From NCBI GenBank assembly GCA_964549625.1, contig CAZJVA010000005.1:1-39374 (forward strand): DNA of 39,374 nt, read 5' to 3'. The translations under genes and the position numbers were made by a program. The first letter of the stretch is position 1. Each line of letters starts with the position of its first letter. This stretch comes from UBA12474 sp964549625 (GTDB lineage: Bacteria > Babelota > Babeliae > Babelales > Babelaceae). Under the pieces are notes generated by a model that was not told the origin of the DNA, did no database searches, and was given only the letters and a program-made list of their open reading frames with translations. Below are positions 8,845 to 17,244 of this stretch, piece after piece.

Positions 8845-10368
8845 TTAATGCATATCCATAAGCATCGTTACCAATAGCCTTACACCAAAGCCAGAAGCAC
8901 CGGTTGAACGTAGATGACACTTATTCAGAACTTTGAATGACACACCGGCAATATCTATATGCGCCCAAGAAACTGAATCGGAAACAAAGTGCCCCAAAAA
9001 CATTCCAGCCGTAATAGCTCCCGCGCGATACCCATCTTTTCCAATATTACACACGTCAGCAACATCAGATACAACTGCCTTTTTATACTCATCAGTAAAC
9101 GGAAGAGGCCAAACACGATCACCGGATATTTCACCAGCTGCAACCAATTGTTGCTGCAAATGTGTTGAACGCGTCATCAAACCTGCATAAAATGGGCCTA
9201 AAGCGTAGGCGCATGCTCCGGTAAGTGTTGCCAGATCAACAAGAATATCCAATTGATACTGCTCACAAATATAAGAAAGCGCGTCAGCTAAAATCAACCG
9301 CCCTTCTGCATCAGTATTTTTAATCTCCGAAGTCTTGCCATTATAGTGATAAATAATATCACCTGGCTTAGTTGCCGACCCGCCAGGCATATTTTCGGTT
9401 AAAGGCACCACCGCAACAACTTTAACATGGGGCTTAAGATGCGCAATGGCCTGCATCGTAGCAAGCACAGAAGCTGCACCCGCCATATCATCCTTCATTT
9501 CGTCCATGTTTTGGGATGGTTTAATGCTAATACCCCCAGAATCAAATGTTACCCCTTTGCCGACCAGTCCAACCGTCTTTGTATAATTTCCTTCTGGCAC
9601 ATATTCCGCTACAACTAACCGAGGTTCCTGGCTTGATCCCTTGCTTACCGCAAGCAATCCACCCATGCCAAGTTCTTCGATCTCTTTTTTGGTAAAGATT
9701 TTACACGAAAGGTTATCATGTGCCTCAGTTATCTGAGCAAAGTACTCAGCAAAGATCGTAGGCGTTAAATCACATGGCGGCATATCACACCACAAGCGCG
9801 CCTGATTAACAGCAAAGCCTTCCCAAACACCACGCTCCCAACCCGTTTGAATTGCTTCATGGTCGGCTTCCCGCGCAATCAAAACAACTTCGTATTCATC
9901 TCGCAAGTGACGATCTTGGTCTGTCATGTAGGCATTAAACTGGTAAGCTGATGACATCCACGCAGTCGCAAGCTCCTGCGCTACCGCAAAAGTATCCAAA
10001 CCCGCCACATTCAACGTAGGAAAATCGCACGCAAAAGATCCAATAGCTGTGTTTTCAAAATAACGAATTGCACGGGCAGCTGCCAATCGAAGTATTCTGA
10101 GTATAGATGCAGCATCTGTTGGCAACGAACCAAGTCCCACTAGCAATACAAAAACAAGCATGTTTTGGCGACGCCCTTGACACGCCAAAACCGACTCAAG
10201 CTGCATAGTAAATTTCGTCCGCGAGGCTAACGCATCAAAATCTATTGCAAGGCTTTCAAGAAAAGCGCGCTGTTCCTTGGTCAAGCCCACCACCGAATCA
10301 ACAAAAAGCACATACACGTCCTCGTGCGTCTCTGATAAGGGATGTTTTTTAAGCTGCATATCAAACAT
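8845..10368 (-). CDS. pepA: Leucyl aminopeptidase (peptidase family M17)
   Basis: Cytosolic dinuclear-metal aminopeptidase removing N-terminal residues from peptides, for turnover and peptide use. The 507-residue protein has an N-terminal macro-like half and a C-terminal catalytic half. The metal and active-site lysine element is VGKGVTFDSGG, DDMAGAASV follows, and the family signature NTDAEGR lies at 351-357. The start is taken at the ATG at 10368 (MFDMQLKKH), where an AGGA lies about 9 bases upstream. A longer frame to 10509 would add an unlikely hydrophobic leader. It is transcribed alone. Confidence 0.93.
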   Translation of the reverse strand: MFDMQLKKHPLSETHEDVYVLFVDSVVGLTKEQRAFLESLAIDFDALASRTKFTMQLESVLACQGRRQNMLVFVLLVGLGSLPTDAASILRILRLAAARAIRYFENTAIGSFACDFPTLNVAGLDTFAVAQELATAWMSSAYQFNAYMTDQDRHLRDEYEVVLIAREADHEAIQTGWERGVWEGFAVNQARLWCDMPPCDLTPTIFAEYFAQITEAHDNLSCKIFTKKEIEELGMGGLLAVSKGSSQEPRLVVAEYVPEGNYTKTVGLVGKGVTFDSGGISIKPSQNMDEMKDDMAGAASVLATMQAIAHLKPHVKVVAVVPLTENMPGGSATKPGDIIYHYNGKTSEIKNTDAEGRLILADALSYICEQYQLDILVDLATLTGACAYALGPFYAGLMTRSTHLQQQLVAAGEISGDRVWPLPFTDEYKKAVVSDVADVCNIGKDGYRAGAITAGMFLGHFVSDSVSWAHIDIAGVSFKVLNKCHLRSTGASGFGVRLLVTMLMDMH

Positions 10369-10562
10369 AAGATATCCTCGCACATACATAACTAAAAAGT
10401 CCAAACCAACTATATCACACCACAGAAGCTCTGCACATATGCCCAACAAAATAAGTCCGGACCATCTGATTATCACTATATAAAAGCAAAACGCACACAA
10501 AAAAACCAAAAATAGTATACTAACATGCTAAAAGTGCCAATATGCACCATTACAAGGAATAT

Positions 10563-11117
10563 ATGAAAAAAATTTTTACATACCTGGCTATCTCATTTCT
10601 AGCTTTGGTCCACATATCCACCACATGCTCAACTTTTCAAGAAAAAATACTGCAAAAAGTTTTATCTAAGCACGATTTTATTTCATACCAAAGAGAACAA
10701 AATGAAATTCAACGCAACCTTACCCTTATCGAACAGATACAACCGCTGGAAAATGGAATCAATATAACAAAAAAGGACCTCGACCAACTTAATCATGAAA
10801 TAGTTCAATCTCGCCTCCTCCTAATTAAAATTTTATTAGAAGAATCAAGCACCAAAACAAGAAAAACTGCCATGCAGATGCGCCCTTTGCACAATTTATG
10901 CTACAGTCTAGCACAACAACATGCGCGACTCTGGAATGTCGACGCAACAAGAAAATTACGAGAAAATGAGCCACTCTTATATTCCCAATTTCGAGCAATC
11001 GAACACGATCTGTTCCGCAAAAGCATTATCACTCTTCGCCGGATAGAAACGCTCAAACAATTCTTTCAACCCATAAAAACCACCTCAAACAATAGTATCA
11101 TCATACCCGAGATATAA
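10563..11117 (+). CDS. Small exported coiled-coil protein, unknown function
   Basis: This 184-residue protein starts at the ATG at 10563 with AAGGA just upstream; a start 21 bases earlier is possible but lacks a site. Residues 1-25 form a signal peptide (MKKIFTYLAISFLALVHIST). The remainder is hydrophilic, Gln/Glu/Lys-rich and predicted helical, with heptad-like spacing between about 45 and 110. No motif is recognised. It converges with the thioredoxin-fold gene with only 3 bases between the stop codons and no terminator. Confidence 0.65.
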   Translation: MKKIFTYLAISFLALVHISTTCSTFQEKILQKVLSKHDFISYQREQNEIQRNLTLIEQIQPLENGINITKKDLDQLNHEIVQSRLLLIKILLEESSTKTRKTAMQMRPLHNLCYSLAQQHARLWNVDATRKLRENEPLLYSQFRAIEHDLFRKSIITLRRIETLKQFFQPIKTTSNNSIIIPEI

Positions 11118-11120
11118 CCC

Positions 11121-11786
11121 CTACCAACAACAGCGCCTTCCCCAACCGCCATAGCACCCCCATCCACCGTAGCCCCAACTCCACGGCGAGACACACCCTG
11201 AAGCCCATGGATAGGCGCAACCATACCCGAGCCCAACACCAAAACTTACCACAGGCCGAGATTCAAGCCGACGACGCTCACGAGCCCGCTGTTTTTTAAG
11301 CGCTCGCTCTTCATCTTCATATTCTGCAAAATCAGCAACATTAGACCGCGCCAAAAACCGTTGCATATCTTGAGGCGTAAAAGAAGCCGCATCAATGATC
11401 TGCGTCACCAAAACCTTTCCATCTTTCATAAACAACAGGGCATCCTGCTCCACCCCCCACTCATCACGCAAAGACTTCATATCTCCCCGTGCGAAATTTA
11501 CTAAAGCAAAAGTAACCGCATCTGCGAAAGTAGGGCGGCCAGCAAAGGCCTCAAAGATCAAATACACATTATGAATTGCCTGCCAGCGCTGCGTACGACC
11601 ACCGCCCTCCTCGGAAAAAGCACCTTTTATCCTTTCTTCAAGCGGCAAATCATATGCAAAAACCACCAATAATGCTTGCTCACGCTTGATTCGATTAAAC
11701 TTTTTTTGCACCTGGATAGTCTCCACACTGGCAGCCAGCGAAGCTGCACTAACCATAAACAGAATTAATAGGCACAAGTTTTTCAT
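11121..11786 (-). CDS. Exported thioredoxin-fold-like protein with Gly/Trp/Cys-rich tail
   Basis: This 221-residue protein is the third gene of a coupled operon. Its ATG at 11786 overlaps the previous stop as ATGA, with a strong GGGGAGG upstream. Residues 1-19 form a signal peptide. The middle has the pattern of the second half of thioredoxins: FALVNFARGDMKSLRDEWGV, then ALLFMKDGKVL. The CxxC active site is absent, so it is probably not a disulfide reductase. A charged Glu/Arg helix (about 150-175) precedes a 45-residue tail rich in Gly, Trp, Tyr and Cys ending WGRRCCW. The tail resembles nothing I can name. The fold call is inference. Confidence 0.7.
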   Translation of the reverse strand: MKNLCLLILFMVSAASLAASVETIQVQKKFNRIKREQALLVVFAYDLPLEERIKGAFSEEGGGRTQRWQAIHNVYLIFEAFAGRPTFADAVTFALVNFARGDMKSLRDEWGVEQDALLFMKDGKVLVTQIIDAASFTPQDMQRFLARSNVADFAEYEDEERALKKQRARERRRLESRPVVSFGVGLGYGCAYPWASGCVSPWSWGYGGWGCYGGWGRRCCW

Positions 11787-12787
11787 GATGCCTCCCCCCA
11801 AATATCGCCATCCACAACAATTTTTTCTCGAGGCCGAGCAGCAGACGATTCACCTAAACATTTTTTATCCAAAAATTTCTCTATAAAACGATTAACCCGA
11901 TATGCATACACATCTGGATCATAAAAAAACGAATCAAAGTGATGGCGCCCATTAGTTATCCAAAGGCGCTTAAACGAATTGGTGGCCTCATATAGACGCC
12001 TTACTGCCGCAGGCGGAGCTTTAGCATCTTTTTTACAGGTAATATAAAATGTCGGTACAAAAACTTTTTGAGCTGCCGAGATGTTATCCAAAGGAACAAC
12101 TCGCGTTGGAATTTGTGCCGCATCAATATTTGCAACGGTCTTCAACAACCACTTCAAAACCTCTTGTACATAAGGATTATACGCAAACTTCTTCAAGAAC
12201 CTGCGCCCCGGAATCGCGAAATGCTGGCCCATAAAAGAAAATTCTAGATTGCTTATGCTACGCGCCAAAAGGTCTTCGGTCGACTCAAATGGGCAATCCC
12301 AGACAGCGCAATCAAACAAACCACCAAATCGAGCCTGCGCATTCATGCATGAAACGGCCCCCATCGAAAATGCATATGAAATCAAAGGCAACACAGATAA
12401 CTCTCGATCGGATCGAATGAAATCTACAGCAGCCTTCACATCGTACGCTTCATCACGACCAAAAGTACAACATTGTTGATCTACATGCTCTCCGTGAGCT
12501 CTAAAGTCAAAAAACATAACATTATACTTATCAAACAAGGTACGCAAAAATTTCACATCCGCAACACTACACATAAATCCATGGCACACCAAAACGGTCG
12601 CGCGCGCCCCAGGTTTTCGATACAAAACCCCCTCACGCGTGATAACTTGAGGTGAACTTATTCCTCCTGCTGACTGTATCCGCACTCGTTCTGGATACAC
12701 CCCCGCATATTTAAAATGCTTTTCGAGCCGCGCCGATGCCGTACATACAATGCCCAGCATCAAAACACTCCCCCATAGGTACCTCAT
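11783..12787 (-). CDS. Exported alpha/beta-hydrolase
   Basis: This 334-residue protein has a signal peptide (residues 1-19, ending TASA). The alpha/beta-hydrolase order is visible: an oxyanion HG at 69-70, a DFRAHG loop at 94-99, a nucleophile elbow YAFSMGA with Ser141, a likely acid Asp254 in CKKDAKAP, and a catalytic His at 282 or 283 in NGRHHF. The elbow has Ala in place of the first Gly of GxSxG. The family includes esterases, lipases and peptidases, and the substrate cannot be read from sequence. The start overlaps the upstream stop as ATGA with GGAGGGGG before it, so all three genes of the operon are likely co-translated. Confidence 0.85.
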   Translation of the reverse strand: MRYLWGSVLMLGIVCTASARLEKHFKYAGVYPERVRIQSAGGISSPQVITREGVLYRKPGARATVLVCHGFMCSVADVKFLRTLFDKYNVMFFDFRAHGEHVDQQCCTFGRDEAYDVKAAVDFIRSDRELSVLPLISYAFSMGAVSCMNAQARFGGLFDCAVWDCPFESTEDLLARSISNLEFSFMGQHFAIPGRRFLKKFAYNPYVQEVLKWLLKTVANIDAAQIPTRVVPLDNISAAQKVFVPTFYITCKKDAKAPPAAVRRLYEATNSFKRLWITNGRHHFDSFFYDPDVYAYRVNRFIEKFLDKKCLGESSAARPREKIVVDGDIWGEAS

Positions 12788-13341
12788 AACACACCCCCTC
12801 CACGGTAATAAACAAGACGATCCTGATAGAGCCGTTTTAATTCGGGCATAGTTGTTGTCGTTTGCCCATATGGCGAACCAGGAAACGTTGCCCAGGTTTT
12901 ATTAGCCAACAAAACAGCCCGCTCAAAATTATTTGATTGGAGAGCCGCCAAAGCCCCTTTTTCCACCAAGAGCGCAATCGCCGCAACATCCTGATTTAAT
13001 GGGCCAAAATCATCTAAATTCAGCTTTTTAGCAAGATATTCCCAGGTCTTTATCAAAAACATGTACCGACCCGAAGCAGAATATTTGGTCACTTCCCCAG
13101 AGCGCTTTTTTACCGAAATAAATCCAGGATGCTGACCAAAACCATTGAACCAACGCATAGGAAAGCGCGCAGAATACCCCAAAACGCCATACAAATACGT
13201 TCCCTCAGCATATGCTATAACGTCAAGAAACGCCCGAACCCGCTCGTCACGGCGTGCTCGCAAGCACTGATCAACACTTCCGGCCCCACACCACATATTG
13301 AGTAACACGCATGCCACCCCCATTAAAACAATATGCTTCAT
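12784..13341 (-). CDS. Exported lambda-endolysin-like peptidoglycan lytic enzyme
   Basis: The 185-residue protein has a signal peptide (MKHIVLMGVACVLLNMWCGA) and then closely follows the lambda R endolysin (GH104 lytic transglycosylase) layout. It has RAFLDVIAYAEGT with Glu46 at the catalytic position, SASGRYMFLIKTWEYLAKKL, FGPLNQDVAAIALL, and WATFPGSPYGQ. Such enzymes cleave the MurNAc-GlcNAc bond of peptidoglycan, forming the anhydro product. Lambda R itself has no signal peptide and needs a holin, whereas this one appears self-exporting. The start is the ATG at 13341 with GGGGGA just upstream; a longer frame to 13482 adds a non-typical leader. It is first in the operon with the hydrolase and thioredoxin-fold genes. 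No other phage genes are nearby. Confidence 0.85.
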   Translation of the reverse strand: MKHIVLMGVACVLLNMWCGAGSVDQCLRARRDERVRAFLDVIAYAEGTYLYGVLGYSARFPMRWFNGFGQHPGFISVKKRSGEVTKYSASGRYMFLIKTWEYLAKKLNLDDFGPLNQDVAAIALLVEKGALAALQSNNFERAVLLANKTWATFPGSPYGQTTTTMPELKRLYQDRLVYYRGGGVL

Positions 13342-13590
13342 AGTATCCCCCATTTCGTCTATTTTCTTTATTTCTACCCTTACCCTAGCAAAATAAAATT
13401 CAAGAAAGAAATATTTTTTAAAGAAAATTACAGGCGACCCCTGAAAAAATATGGCATCAGGATAAACACAACCCCGATACACCTTTGATGTAAAAACAAG
13501 AAGAGAATTACTTTTAAAAACAAAACCCTTCCCGTGCAGAAAAGCTTGTGCTATCTTTTAATAAGTACCCGGATTGCTCGGGGATTGAGT

Positions 13591-13675
13591 GCAAGAGTGG
13601 CGAAATTGGCAGACGCGCTGGATTTAGGTTCCAGTCCCGAAAGGGGTGGGGGTTCGAGTCCCTTCTCTTGCACCA
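13591..13675 (+). tRNA. tRNA-Leu (anticodon TAG)
   Basis: An 85-base tRNA with acceptor GCAAGAG pairing CTCTTGC, the TAG anticodon in loop TTTAGGT, a long variable arm typical of leucine tRNAs, T-loop TTCGAGT, and an encoded CCA end. It reads CTA and other CTN codons. It lies just upstream of the trigger factor gene. Confidence 0.95.
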
Positions 13676-13700
13676 AGTTTTTTTACGGGGGAGAGGACGT

Positions 13701-15017
13701 ATGAAACACGAGTCGTCAATGGTTACGTGCCAAATTGAATTTGATCCAGAAGCACACCATCAACGGGCTCGCGTCTGTATCCCACAACCAGTTGTTGCTG
13801 CTCTTTATAAACAAGCCTTAGACCTTCATCAACGTCAAGTCCAAGCACGCGGATTTGGCAAGGGCGCAGTACCAATAGCCTACCTTGAGCGAACCTATCG
13901 CGCATTTATCATTGAACATATGAAAGAGTTTTTACTCAATCACTGCGTTATCAATACATTATGCGACCAAATGTGCCAAGAGCACCTGCTTTGTATTGGA
14001 GATCCTCTTATTGAATCAATCTATGTCGAACCCGAAGAAGCCGCCGAGTTTATTTTTTCGTTAAATCAAAGCAAGATTCAAGAAAAGACCGCGTGGAAGA
14101 AAGTTTCCTTTCATCCTCCTAAACGCCGCAACTATAAAGATATCGATAAACAAGTCGAAACTTTTATCGAAAATGAATGTAAGCCTAATCAATCCGACAC
14201 GACCTCAAAAAAGGCTCAAATTGCCGCGGGTGATTGGGTTCTTTTCTCTCTTGCACTGGTCGACTTACAAAAAGACACCAAACTTCTAAATCATGATGAT
14301 CAACTATGGCTACGCATGGGAACAGAAGAACCTGACTATGAAGCAGTTGAGCTTTTTTCGGGCAAATCCGTGGGCGAAAGTTTTATTTCTGACCACATAT
14401 TCTTTCAGCAATATCTTAGTAAACAGTGGGATTCTGAATACCACTACTTAGTTACCATTAAAGACCATATTAGCAGCTCACACATACCAACCGAATACCT
14501 AACGCGCCTATTCTTTTGCAAAAACAACAACGATCTCAAAGAGCTATGTGTACAGATGTTCTCGTTTCGCCAAGATCTTTCTCTGCGTCGCGAAATGGTT
14601 GCAAGTCTCTTCAAAACACTACAAAAACACATTCAAACTTCAATTCCCAAAGATCTTATCTCCCAACAAGAGCGCTACGTACTCCGCGAAGTCCAACGCA
14701 CTCCTGACTATCCGGTTTATCGGCTTCAAAAAGATTTTAGAGAAAAAATTCGCCAACTCGCTGAAAAGCAACTGTACGAATCGATAATAGTCGACTATAT
14801 CGCCGCACAAGAAAAATTAGTCGCTGAGCACGAAGATGTAACCGCATATCTAGCCCTACATGTGCATCCGCGAACCAAAGATATGCTTAATTTTCACCTT
14901 CCTATTACCCAGGTCAATGGTCAAGAGCAGCCTATTCCGGCAAACATGGTCCGCCTTGCCTGCTTACGCGAAAAAGCGTTAAACTATATCCTACATATGC
15001 TGGCATACACCGCATAA
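13701..15017 (+). CDS. tig: Divergent trigger factor (ribosome-associated chaperone)
   Basis: Ribosome-bound folding chaperone with prolyl isomerase activity in the family. The 438-residue length fits. The N-terminal domain matches the family: ARVCIPQPVVAALYKQAL, then the ribosome-binding loop GFGKGAVP at 51-58 (family GFRKGKVP), and YLERTY after it. A central part beginning AAGDWVLFSLAL with later GKSVGES looks like a degraded FKBP-type domain. A helical C-terminal part completes the trigger-factor layout. Overall similarity is weak outside the loop. The start is the ATG at 13701 with GGGGGAGAGGA upstream; an earlier in-frame ATG would run through the tRNA. trxB follows after 12 bases. Confidence 0.75.
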   Translation: MKHESSMVTCQIEFDPEAHHQRARVCIPQPVVAALYKQALDLHQRQVQARGFGKGAVPIAYLERTYRAFIIEHMKEFLLNHCVINTLCDQMCQEHLLCIGDPLIESIYVEPEEAAEFIFSLNQSKIQEKTAWKKVSFHPPKRRNYKDIDKQVETFIENECKPNQSDTTSKKAQIAAGDWVLFSLALVDLQKDTKLLNHDDQLWLRMGTEEPDYEAVELFSGKSVGESFISDHIFFQQYLSKQWDSEYHYLVTIKDHISSSHIPTEYLTRLFFCKNNNDLKELCVQMFSFRQDLSLRREMVASLFKTLQKHIQTSIPKDLISQQERYVLREVQRTPDYPVYRLQKDFREKIRQLAEKQLYESIIVDYIAAQEKLVAEHEDVTAYLALHVHPRTKDMLNFHLPITQVNGQEQPIPANMVRLACLREKALNYILHMLAYTA

Positions 15018-15029
15018 CAATGGATATCT

Positions 15030-15962
15030 ATGGCTCATGAAAATGTAACTATTATAGGCTCTGGCCCTGCTGGACTTACTGCAGCACTATATTGCGCACG
15101 AATGGGGTTAAACCCACTAATCATCGAAGGTCCTCTACCAGGAGGACAACTTATGACGACCTTTTTAGTTGAAAACTGGCCTGGAGAAAAGAGCATCTTA
15201 GGTCCCTCCCTTATCGGGAACATGCGCGAACATGCCAAAACATTTGGCACCCGATTTATTTCGGGACGGGTAATCAAAATACAAACCCAACAACCATTTA
15301 TTATTTCGCTAGACAACGACAAAGAAATTCTTTCAGAATCTATTATTATTGCGTCTGGAGCTCGACCACGAAGACTTGGCTGTCCGGGTGAAGACAAATA
15401 CTGGGGCAGAGGCGTATCTTCGTGCGCTATCTGCGACGGCGCGTTTTTTAAAGAAAAGACCATTTTAGTTGTCGGCGGAGGCAATTCAGCACTCGAACAA
15501 ATTATGTTCCTATCCAAATTTGCTAAAAAGTTATTACTGCTCCACCGCGGCTCATATCTAACAGCCACAGAACAATATCTAAAAGATGGCATTAAAAAGT
15601 TAATCAATCTAGAAATTATCTACGATGCAAAACTCCTTGAAATACAAGGAAACGAAGAACAAGTAACTCATGCAACAATACAAACCAAAAACAAAACCTC
15701 CCAAACACTACCTGTAGACGGAATTTTTGTCGCAATTGGAACACAACCCAATGCCGACTTTATTCCTCAAGAAATCGATCGAACTCCTCAAGGCCAAATT
15801 ATTGCGCATGAGGGGACACAAACAAAAATTCCTGGTATTTTTGGTGCAGGCGATGTAACAAACCGAGCATATCGTCAAGCTATTACGGCAGCTGCCGAAG
15901 GATGCCAAGCTGCACTAGATGTTCAAAAATATTTGAAAAAAACCGGTATTCTTTTAAACTGA
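15030..15962 (+). CDS. trxB: Thioredoxin reductase
   Basis: FAD/NADPH enzyme reducing thioredoxin in the cytoplasm. The 310 residues show the FAD motif GSGPAGLTAALYC, PGGQL, the redox pair CAIC with Cys132 and Cys135 in CAICDG, the NADPH motif GGGNSALEQ, and a C-terminal GAGDV with AITAAAEG. Length and motif order are those of the low-molecular-weight reductase. It is probably co-transcribed with the trigger factor gene 12 bases upstream and with rpmH-rnpA downstream. Confidence 0.97.
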   Translation: MAHENVTIIGSGPAGLTAALYCARMGLNPLIIEGPLPGGQLMTTFLVENWPGEKSILGPSLIGNMREHAKTFGTRFISGRVIKIQTQQPFIISLDNDKEILSESIIIASGARPRRLGCPGEDKYWGRGVSSCAICDGAFFKEKTILVVGGGNSALEQIMFLSKFAKKLLLLHRGSYLTATEQYLKDGIKKLINLEIIYDAKLLEIQGNEEQVTHATIQTKNKTSQTLPVDGIFVAIGTQPNADFIPQEIDRTPQGQIIAHEGTQTKIPGIFGAGDVTNRAYRQAITAAAEGCQAALDVQKYLKKTGILLN

Positions 15963-16005
15963 CAAAGTAGTGGATAAACACAACCAGACAAATTAGGAAC
16001 AGAAT

Positions 16006-16140
16006 ATGTCAATCACCTATAAGCCAAAACGCGTAAAACGTAGCAGAAAACACGGTTTTCTTTCTCGCATGGCTACAAAATCAGGCCAAGACGTAATTCG
16101 TCGTCGTCGCGCAAAAGGAAGAAAACGCCTCGCCGTTTAA
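16006..16140 (+). CDS. rpmH: 50S ribosomal protein L34
   Basis: This 44-residue basic protein has the L34 pattern: a TYKPKRVKRSRKHGFLSRM start, then G at the turn and a RRRAKGRKRLAV end. It binds 23S rRNA in the large subunit. The ATG at 16006 has AGGAA about 9 bases upstream. The usual partner rnpA follows after 11 bases. dnaA and yidC, the common wider neighbours, are not present; trxB lies upstream instead. Confidence 0.97.
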   Translation: MSITYKPKRVKRSRKHGFLSRMATKSGQDVIRRRRAKGRKRLAV

Positions 16141-16151
16141 TCAACTTCCCC

Positions 16152-16544
16152 ATGATTCAACGCACAAAAAAACGGCAGCGGCCTCTTACAAAAACCGCTG
16201 CCATCATTCGCTCTTCTCGGCCACTTCTTCGTCGCCAATTTTTTGAAATTAAAACAACAAAAATTGTAGATATAAACATATCGCCACGCTGCATCGTTGT
16301 TACACCTAAAGCCACAGGGAATGCAGTCCAGCGCAATAAAATCAAGCGACAAATAAGATCCCTATTTACCCTTCTCCACTTACAAAAAACCCAAAAGCAC
16401 TGGATCTTTTTCTGCAAAAAAGGCTGCACAGATTATTCCTATCAAGATTTTCAGCAAATGATCGAAGAATCACTAAAGAAGGGCAAGCGTTCTCTTACTG
16501 CTCAATCTCTTGGCGAAGGCACTCATACAATACCTGAGAACTAG
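16152..16544 (+). CDS. rnpA: Ribonuclease P protein component
   Basis: Protein subunit assisting the RNase P RNA in trimming tRNA 5' ends. The 130-residue basic protein carries the family helix at about 55-72 with AVQRNKIKRQIRSLF (family RNRxKR). The position right after rpmH supports the call. Its start is uncertain: the ATG at 16152 has no obvious ribosome-binding site and may be translated by coupling from rpmH. Its last 50 bases overlap the 3' end of the convergent gene at 16495, so about 16 C-terminal residues are antisense to it. Confidence 0.9.
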   Translation: MIQRTKKRQRPLTKTAAIIRSSRPLLRRQFFEIKTTKIVDINISPRCIVVTPKATGNAVQRNKIKRQIRSLFTLLHLQKTQKHWIFFCKKGCTDYSYQDFQQMIEESLKKGKRSLTAQSLGEGTHTIPEN

Positions 16545-17160
16545 AAGCCAAGTACGAAAGAAAACTTGCCAATCCTTTTGGCTCATCGCTCGCAGACGCT
16601 TCAAACACGTAGAATTGAGCAACATCTTTGCAATATTCAAATGCAAATGAAGGGATTTCATGAGGACAACAATACAATGCTATATAGTTAACACACATCT
16701 TAGCAAGCCATATATAACGCGAACGATTATCGCAAAAAGACCCTACTAACCGCTGCAAATCTTCCCACTCACGCTTTTTTGCGTAGTACGCTACCACCAA
16801 TCGAACACCCGTTCGCCAAGTCGTCTCATCCGCAACTTCATAACATTGGGTTTCACATGAACGCGCCAGATCAGCATCATCAGGCCACCACTGCAACATT
16901 GTGCTGTACGTTAAAAAAATTTTATCATACCGGTTCTCTTGCTCATAGAGGGCAATCGCTCGGGCACACGCTTCTTTGGCCCTCTCATCACGCAACAAAT
17001 AAAACAGCTCTGCCTCGAGCAAGGCAACAAATGCTTTATCTGTTATGGAATGCGATAGCAACCGAAGCACGGATAAGGCTCGCTCTCGCTCACCGCGCTT
17101 TATCAACTCAGAAAGCTTAAACCATGCGATATTTGAATTGCTCTCCATAGCCTGTTTCAT
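16495..17160 (-). CDS. TPR-like helical protein, unknown function
   Basis: This 221-residue protein has no signal peptide. Its sequence is a run of amphipathic helices with TPR-like spacing (for example ERALSVLRLLSHS, AKEACARAIALYEQE, LTYSTMLQWWPDDADLA), so a helical-repeat scaffold is plausible. No catalytic motif is visible. The ATG at 17160 has AAGGG about 7 bases upstream; a second ATG four codons in is possible. It follows the 17245-18126 gene in the same direction after 84 bases. Its 3' end overlaps rnpA on the other strand. Confidence 0.65.
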   Translation of the reverse strand: MKQAMESNSNIAWFKLSELIKRGERERALSVLRLLSHSITDKAFVALLEAELFYLLRDERAKEACARAIALYEQENRYDKIFLTYSTMLQWWPDDADLARSCETQCYEVADETTWRTGVRLVVAYYAKKREWEDLQRLVGSFCDNRSRYIWLAKMCVNYIALYCCPHEIPSFAFEYCKDVAQFYVFEASASDEPKGLASFLSYLASSSQVLYECLRQEIEQ

Positions 17161-17244
17161 GCAACGCCCTTATCGCGAAAATTGCCCGCACCTCATCTTA
17201 CGCCCGAGCTTACTACCCATTAACGAGAATGGCAAAAAAGCCTT

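Noticed and set aside
12784..13341. Possible prophage remnant because of the lambda-like lysin
   Set aside because: No holin, spanin, integrase or structural phage gene is adjacent, and the gene has a signal peptide and coupled non-phage partners.
15035..15607. 190-residue minus-strand open frame
   Set aside because: It is antisense to the well-conserved trxB gene and has no ribosome-binding site.
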